Below, one piece after another: positions 60,618 through 64,000 of a DNA stretch of 64,000 nt. Position 1 is the first letter of the stretch; the number at the start of each line of letters is the position of its first letter. The notes beneath the pieces are model-generated. The model had not been told where the DNA came from. It did not search any database and saw nothing but the letters and a program-made list of their open reading frames with translations. The stretch spans positions 14,624,501-14,688,500 of the forward strand of contig NC_092566.1 of the NCBI RefSeq assembly GCF_037975245.1, in the 5' to 3' direction. The translations under genes and the position numbers were made by a program. This DNA comes from Apostichopus japonicus (taxonomy: Eukaryota > Echinodermata > Holothuroidea > Aspidochirotida > Stichopodidae).

Positions 60618-63357
60618 CTTTCTATTAATTTTTTACGGTATGGAGCAAATGTATACATGTCAAATGAAAATATGAAGAATTTAGGAAACAGAACATTTCA
60701 GAAAAGACAATGATTCACCACCTCCCCCCCCCCCTCCAATTACAAAGAAATCTAACCTGCATGGTTTTATCGAACCACCTGTTCCCTGCATTCATGCCTA
60801 CTCCACCCCCGTGAAGCATCTGTAGCGCCAATGGTTCATCGTCAGCGTCCATAGGTTTCCCTACCTCTGCCGGAGGGTGGTCCATGGGTGCATCCAGACA
60901 GAGGACAAAGATACATCGTTCAATCATGTCGAGGGAGTCTCTATTAGTTGAATCTATATAATCCACAAAAAAATCATGTCGAGAGAGTCTCTATTAGTTG
61001 AATCTGAATAATCCACACAAAAAACAAAATATGTCGAGGGAGTCTCTATTAGTTGAATCTATATAATCCGCACACAAAAAATAGACAAAATAAAATCATG
61101 TCGAGGGAGTCTCTATTAGTTGAATCTATATAATCAAAAAAAAAAAAAAAAAACAACGTTCTAATATCAAAATTTGTATTCTGATAAAACGTCAGAAATC
61201 GAACCATCAAAAGTCATTAGACCATTGTTTTGCCAAAACACGTTACCTTATAAGCGAAATAGAGTATCCGAGGGACAAATATCGGAAGATAAGGATAGTT
61301 ACTACCGATGAAGCAGTGCAAAGGAAAAACACCGTTATAAAGTAATAGTAGCACACTCGCAAAAGTATGCTCAATCTGCCAACGATGTACCTTATAATTA
61401 GCAAAGTTATATTTGGAGGTAACATTTCATAAGAGGAGGGGCGGGGGGGGGGGATGTTGGAATCACCCGTCTGACCCATACTTTGATCCGAGCTTGATCA
61501 TGGAATTGGTCAAAACTAACCTCTACAACCGTTGTAATACCGTTGTAAATGGTAAATGACTTAAAATGACATAGCGTGACACCCTAACCTTTCATGATGC
61601 TTAATTAATTTAATCTAATCTTAATTTTCAAATACTAAGAACGGACGTCTTGCAAAAGAAATAAACAGTTGTAATTGTTTTTTTCTCTAGAGGAGATTGT
61701 CTTTTCTTTACTGAAACTAGATTTCTTTGTGACACAAATTCAACTCTAACCTTTAATTAGCAACGCCTCTCAGCTATCCAAACCCATGATTAGCTTTCAT
61801 TGACTGTAATTCATGTTACTATGTTAAACTAAGAGGAAAGAATGGCTTTTCCAAGAAGAAAGAGGAGAAGAAGAAGAAAAAACCTAGGAGGAAATACAAG
61901 CGACAGCGATAAAAGAGAGGATTAGAAAAGAAAAAAGCTGTTGATGCGCTTAAAAAATATGGAACAAAGACGCCAAAAATTAAATGAATAAATTAAGTAA
62001 TTAATTAATTAATTAATAAAGAAAGAAAGAAACCAAAACCAGCGACTGGCTCATCTCTTAACGTTATTAGCCTAAATACTAAACATAAATATTATGTATT
62101 AAGTTATGTTGCAAATCTGAGAGAACTGTGCAACTGTAACGTTTTTAAATTTTTGTAGCGGAAAGGGTCTCACCCTGACATAACTCTATACTTCAGCTGA
62201 TTGGATTTAGGCCTATATAGAGTTATATCGTGAGATTATAGCCTTTCTTACGTATACATTATAATACATACTCTCCATAAGTTTCATTCTGGCCCTCGCC
62301 CAATCAGTTCTCGACATCGCTGTCAAAAATCCTATAGACGGATCTGTTTCTTCGGTTGAGGAATCAACGATGCGTTTCAATTGACTGACAAGATCTTGGT
62401 CACTTAATCGCTTAAAGTTGATGATGACGTCGAGTACGAAAAACTGGCAACGAAAAGGAAAAAAATGAGTAAAAAGAATTAGAAGGAAAGAAAATAATGA
62501 TTTTATTAAAATTGATGTCTGTGACCTGATTTAAGACTATAGGTGTCATATGGTTTGTTGTTTCTTGATTCAGATTGTGGAATCATTTTCAGTTGATCTG
62601 ATTGTCAATATGAGTTGTGATTTAGGACAAAACAAACATGCTAGCCGAAGACTTTGCCACATGGGGTTAAATAATATATCTTTTTTAGCATAGAGATATG
62701 TGCGTGAAAGTGCATATATTGAGACTATCAGTTAAACTACTTTGAAGTGAAAACCTACAAACAATCGCATGTTATAATTAGTAAGCTTTGAAAAAATATC
62801 AACGACATCATATCAATAAACCAATATAGAAAATGGAGTGATTTAAATAAAAGCATTATTATGTATATGCAGGTCTGAAGTGTTCAGACTTATTAATGAT
62901 GCATATGACTTAAAATAATTGTATAAAAATAACAAGTTTTAGCCTTTGAGAAGCAACCTGAAAATGAGAACATTATTTCAGAATTGGTATTGACGTTGTT
63001 TACGCAAACCTATATAACAATGTACACTGTAAACTGTAATATGTCCTCTCCATCGATATCAGAATGTTTATTTGGTTATTGTAAATCGATATTTGTTCTA
63101 TTCTTCGATATCAGAATGTTAACTTGGTCATTGTAAAACTGATAAATGTCCTTTCTATCGGTATCAGAATATTTACCTGGTTATTGCAAACTACTATAAT
63201 GTGTTCAGGTTCTGGCATCACACTACTCGTTGGTGAAACTAATTCATCCTTTACTAATCCAGGTACACGATAGGATGAGAACAGTCTGTAATATTGCTCC
63301 ATACACATAGGTTGACCAGGTTTGTTGTGTCTAGCTCTGTCAACTGGCAAAGCTTTT
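39946..63357 (-). CDS. ChAT: Choline O-acetyltransferase, C-terminal 492 codons in ten exons (partial)
   Basis: Ten minus-strand exons join with matching phases and consensus GT-AG sites into 492 codons ending TAA. The order follows the carnitine/choline acyltransferase family: [46 protein letters not shown] and GNRWFDK. Then come YEHSPSEG with the catalytic His, [18 protein letters not shown] and [12 protein letters not shown] with the CoA-binding lysines, [21 protein letters not shown] and GPVVADGYG. ChAT transfers acetyl from acetyl-CoA to choline in cholinergic neurons. Val-Asp-Asn in GRVDNIRS is the ChAT signature (carnitine enzymes have Thr-Asp/Glu-Thr), and the Arg that binds the carnitine carboxylate (FDRHLLGL) is Cys here (FDCHFLGL). 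MPEPEHII and [13 protein letters not shown] also favour ChAT over CRAT. About 150 N-terminal residues lie beyond 64000. Confidence 0.93.
40177..42083 (-). other. ChAT intron i-j, left part
   Basis: An interspersed-repeat-like patch at 40310-40490, a perfect short hairpin AGGGAGTT-ccataac-AACTCCCT at 40613-40635 and a short (TA) array at 41068-41086. No coding exon. Confidence 0.45.
42084..42415 (-). mobile_element. Full-length tRNA-derived SINE (Thr-like head)
   Basis: Read on the minus strand it has A box TGGCCAATTGG (42401-42391), a CTCGTAA anticodon-like loop and B box GGTTCGATTCC (42357-42347). The body ends AGCGCTTTGAGACC...AAGCGCTATATAAAATTC and the tail is (ATT)n at 42084-42118. The GCGCTATATAAA end is typical of widespread marine-invertebrate SINEs. 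Confidence 0.88.
42416..42585 (-). other. ChAT intron i-j, right end
   Basis: Short unique sequence; nothing else seen. Confidence 0.4.
42586..42723 (-). CDS. ChAT: ChAT exon i
   Basis: 46 codons, phase 0; acceptor CCAATTAG, donor [20 protein letters not shown] and [11 protein letters not shown]; the Ser-Thr-Ser triad binds substrate. Cys replaces the Asn (ChAT) or Arg (CRAT) of FDxHLLGL. Confidence 0.93.
42724..43380 (-). other. ChAT intron h-i
   Basis: AT-rich; no features beyond a T-run at 42969. Confidence 0.5.
43381..43443 (-). CDS. ChAT: ChAT exon h
   Basis: A 21-codon phase-0 exon between TTTTCAG and [29 protein letters not shown] matches the KLLLLKDAIRAQT region of ChAT only loosely. 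Confidence 0.85.
43444..43823 (-). other. ChAT intron g-h
   Basis: Contains a short (TA) array at 43680-43701. Confidence 0.5.
43824..43962 (-). CDS. ChAT: ChAT exon g, choline-type VDN signature
   Basis: One base plus 46 codons; acceptor CCTTTCAG, donor [29 protein letters not shown], then [14 protein letters not shown]. Confidence 0.95.
43963..45416 (-). other. ChAT intron f-g, right part
   Basis: AT-rich; 44350-44457 resembles 36390-36500. No exon. Confidence 0.4.
45425..45742. mobile_element. hAT-like MITE, CAGGCGCGTAGCC ends
   Basis: Starts CAGGCGCGTAGCCAGG and ends CTTGGCTACGCGCCTG, with flanking direct repeat GGATAAT (45418-45424 and 45743-45749). Relatives sit at 58249 and 58957, sharing GGAATTTGC-AAGGGAGGGGCG, AAGCGTAGCGCCA, and CAGATCGCTGGAAATG. 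Confidence 0.8.
46010..46082. mobile_element. hAT-like element right-end fragment
   Basis: A C-run followed by AGTATAGCTACGCGCCTG, a solo right terminus of the same family; no left end found nearby. Confidence 0.45.
46737..46915 (+). repeat. Two-copy tandem repeat, about 90-105 bp
   Basis: GGCCGATTGCCGGCTTCGTG...CCCCTCCCCAATTTG is repeated as GGCCGAATACCGGCCTCCTG..., each with an internal G-run. A 161-codon plus frame runs through it without any domain. Confidence 0.9.
47137..47259 (-). CDS. ChAT: ChAT exon f, CoA-binding segment
   Basis: One base, 40 codons, two bases; acceptor GACCATAG, donor [29 protein letters not shown] is very close to the CoA-binding lysine region. Confidence 0.95.
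47260..47752 (-). other. ChAT intron e-f
   Basis: AT-rich, A-run near 47660; no other feature. Confidence 0.5.
47753..47887 (-). CDS. ChAT: ChAT exon e
   Basis: One base, 44 codons, two bases; acceptor CGCTTCACAG, donor [30 protein letters not shown] aligns with [20 protein letters not shown] of vertebrate ChAT. Confidence 0.93.
   Translation of the reverse strand, partial: RFRNTQEEIDESTIDMRVALPKTIEMEADVIYNRRHPEGNTNAR
47888..49330 (-). other. ChAT intron d-e, part before the transposon
   Basis: C-run at 48525; 48890-49030 resembles 32330-32480 (AACCCCAGTCCC...TCGAGACTGT). No exon. Confidence 0.45.
49345..49735. repeat. Left subterminal TTAGTCGG/CCGACTAA cluster
   Basis: Some twenty copies of GACTAA/TTAGTC-type motifs in both orientations, plus internal CACTGAAAG copies at about 49678 and 49719. 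Confidence 0.85.
50358..51865. repeat. 1.5-kb palindrome (long inverted repeat with tandem core)
   Basis: The left arm (about 50358-50890) is repeated in reverse complement at about 51330-51865 with few differences. Shared landmarks are CCAGAGGGTTTGGTTAGCTG, GGCTGGGAGAGCAATTTTAA and GGCCATTGCCAGTAATTATT. The centre (about 50700-51315) is made of diverged tandem units of about 150 bases containing GGGGTACCCCTGCCAGTAGA. Confidence 0.95.
52028..52225 (-). pseudogene. Protein-like segment inside the CACTG element, unidentified
   Basis: Minus strand, after acceptor TTTCTTTCTTCCAG, an open frame reads [20 protein letters not shown] and [17 protein letters not shown] and stops at 52028. The composition looks like real protein. 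Family unknown. It may be an exon of the element's own lost gene or captured host sequence. Confidence 0.3.
52226..53865. other. CACTG element interior, no gene seen
   Basis: AT-rich interior; no transposase motif readable in any frame. Confidence 0.4.
53866..54118. repeat. Right subterminal TTAGTCGG/CCGACTAA cluster
   Basis: A dozen or so motifs such as ACCGACTAAGCT and CCTTAGTC in both orientations up to the right terminus. Confidence 0.85.
54403..54468. repeat. (TA)n microsatellite
   Basis: Perfect TA array directly before a truncated SINE. Confidence 0.97.
54470..54552 (+). mobile_element. 5'-truncated SINE, same family as 26316
   Basis: B box GGTTCGAATCC (54482-54492), then TTTTTTCACTGTTCT and CCAACTCATTACG, then another (TA)n array at 54553-54582. 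Confidence 0.75.
54583..55685 (-). other. ChAT intron d-e continued; no gene seen
   Basis: AT-rich with a C-run near 55208. Short frames only. Confidence 0.45.
55686..56045 (-). repeat. Roughly 95-bp minisatellite, four copies
   Basis: Unit: ATGATTGGAGCACCGAAATAAACG, GCTAGTATCCGAACAAGCAGG, then a long G-run and a TTGGCTTGTCGT end. Four clear copies, plus short decayed units to 56050. Confidence 0.92.
56360..56910. repeat. AGATTA-rich degenerate repeat region with a ~125-bp tandem unit
   Basis: Dense TTAGATTA/CTAATCTA motifs in both orientations. GACAAGTGGAGACTGTGTGA...GGTAA is present twice (about 56688 and 56802), showing a tandem unit. Confidence 0.7.
56911..57976 (-). other. ChAT intron d-e, end; no gene seen
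   Basis: AT-rich; C-run at 57684. Confidence 0.45.
57977..58077 (-). CDS. ChAT: ChAT exon d, catalytic His
   Basis: 33 codons plus two bases; acceptor CTGTATAG, donor [29 protein letters not shown] contains the Glu-His-Ser of the active site. Confidence 0.95.
58249..58450. mobile_element. hAT-like CAGGCGCGTA family, partial copy
   Basis: Starts CAGGCGCGTATCCAGG and shares the AAGCG-GCTGGTTGGCGCG and GATCGCCGGAAATGA blocks with the copies at 45425 and 58957. The right end is not preserved; another G/C-run fragment follows at 58548-58620. Confidence 0.6.
58957..59220. mobile_element. hAT-like CAGGCGCGTA family, second partial copy
   Basis: From CAGGCGCGTAGCGAGG through the shared CAGATCGCTGGAAATG block to a G/C-run; the expected CGCGCCTG end is missing. 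A solo right end GGATACGCACCTG lies at 59647-59659. Confidence 0.6.
59450..59640 (+). repeat. Pyrimidine-rich (CTTTT/CTTCC) tract
   Basis: About 150 bases of almost pure C/T on the plus strand; ORFs through it are low-complexity. Confidence 0.8.
59655..60095 (+). repeat. (TCTG)n/(TATC)n compound microsatellite
   Basis: About 440 bp of tetranucleotide units TCTG, TCTA and TGTC. It generates a spurious 329-codon frame in 59340-60329. Confidence 0.97.
60096..60756 (-). other. ChAT intron c-d, end, with (TA)n at 60566-60615
   Basis: AT-rich intron next to exon c; only a TA microsatellite is notable. Confidence 0.5.
60757..60953 (-). CDS. ChAT: ChAT exon c
   Basis: Two bases plus 65 codons, acceptor GATTATATAG, donor GCAG|GTTAGA. 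Holds [13 protein letters not shown] and LHGGG...[10 protein letters not shown]. Its first 28-30 bases and acceptor are tandemly repeated upstream (see 60954-61130). Confidence 0.95.
60923..61130 (-). repeat. Four tandem copies of the ChAT exon c 3' splice site and exon start
   Basis: The unit GATTATATAG + ATTCAACTAATAGAGACTCCCTCGACATG occurs with acceptor-to-exon starts at 60953 (the real exon), 61003, 61058 and 61125, that is at spacings of 50, 55 and 67. Copy 2 has TTCAG in place of TATAG and one T change. The three upstream copies would each put an AG acceptor in front of the same reading frame. From copy 2 the frame hits TAG at the next copy's splice site. Confidence 0.95.
61131..62271 (-). 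other. ChAT intron b-c, right part
   Basis: AT-rich with A-run at 61137 and TTAA array at 61995; no exon. Confidence 0.5.
62272..62443 (-). CDS. ChAT: ChAT exon b
   Basis: 57 codons plus one base; acceptor CGTTGCCAG, donor [30 protein letters not shown] is close to vertebrate ChAT. Confidence 0.93.
62444..63176 (-). other. ChAT intron a-b
   Basis: Three degenerate copies of TATCAGAATGTT-ACTTGGTTATTGTAAA end at 63058, 63112 and 63166. They resemble the exon a donor region (ATTTACCTGGTTATTGCAAAC), so the exon's 3' edge and splice donor may be repeated here too. Confidence 0.5.
63177..63357 (-). CDS. ChAT: ChAT exon a (first in window)
   Basis: One base plus 60 codons, acceptor TTTTTTGTAG, donor CCAG|GTAAAT. 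Carries [20 protein letters not shown] and [10 protein letters not shown]. An upstream exon is required. Confidence 0.93.
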
Positions 63358-63914
<557 letters not shown>

Positions 63915-64000
63915 TGCACCCTTAGACCGTCTAAATTAGATGGCTTGGAAATTTAAGTTTTGCTCCGAAACTTCCGTTCGAAATCCGACTCTAGCGATCG

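Noticed and set aside
39946-63357. Carnitine O-acetyltransferase as the identity of the acyltransferase
   Set aside because: VDN in place of TDT/TET, loss of the carnitine-binding Arg, and the [13 protein letters not shown] and MPEPEHII blocks favour choline acetyltransferase, although a few blocks look CRAT-like.

Overview
The window is nuclear DNA of an animal: AT-rich, intron-rich, and full of microsatellites, tRNA-derived SINEs and short DNA transposons. It carries a choline acetyltransferase gene, intracellular lipid-binding protein genes and a hyalin-repeat (HYR) exon. Together these suggest a marine invertebrate, most likely a non-chordate deuterostome such as an echinoderm. That placement is inference. 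No bacterial-style operons, CRISPR arrays or viral genes were seen.

Layout. (1) About 1-13.5 kb: nonautonomous hAT-type elements, one intact at 1756-2816 with 15-bp TIRs and an 8-bp target duplication. A previously hidden minus-strand gene spans 11669 to 3665: signal-peptide exon, Arg/Pro-rich exon, Ser/Arg/Pro exon, then the start of a HYR domain. Its 3' part lies off the left edge or is unrecognised. A decayed LINE reverse transcriptase lies upstream. (2) 13.5-20.4 kb: no gene recognised; SINEs, an inverted repeat pair and a GC-only patch. (3) 20.5-30.3 kb: two tandem plus-strand paralogues of the fatty-acid-binding protein family (133 and 132 aa). Each has two coding exons split at the same place and phase, a likely noncoding first exon and paired CCAAT boxes. 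(4) 30.3-39.9 kb: no gene recognised; one clear Harbinger-type MITE. (5) 39.9-63.4 kb: ten minus-strand exons (492 codons) of choline O-acetyltransferase, covering the catalytic His to the stop codon. The N-terminal exons are beyond 64000. Its 10-kb intron contains a 4.8-kb transposon with CACTG termini, arrays of TTAGTCGG-like motifs and a 1.5-kb internal palindrome.

The three genes have no evident shared pathway. ChAT makes acetylcholine in cholinergic cells, the lipid-binding proteins are expected to carry fatty acids or retinoids in the cytosol, and the HYR protein is predicted to be secreted. The most unusual observations are a fourfold tandem copy of a ChAT 3' splice site plus exon start, the Arg7/Pro-rich secreted HYR gene built from class 1-1 micro-exons, the palindromic CACTG element, and two hammerhead-ribozyme-like motifs. 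All exon calls rest on reading frame, splice sites and remembered family motifs; no database search or transcript was available.
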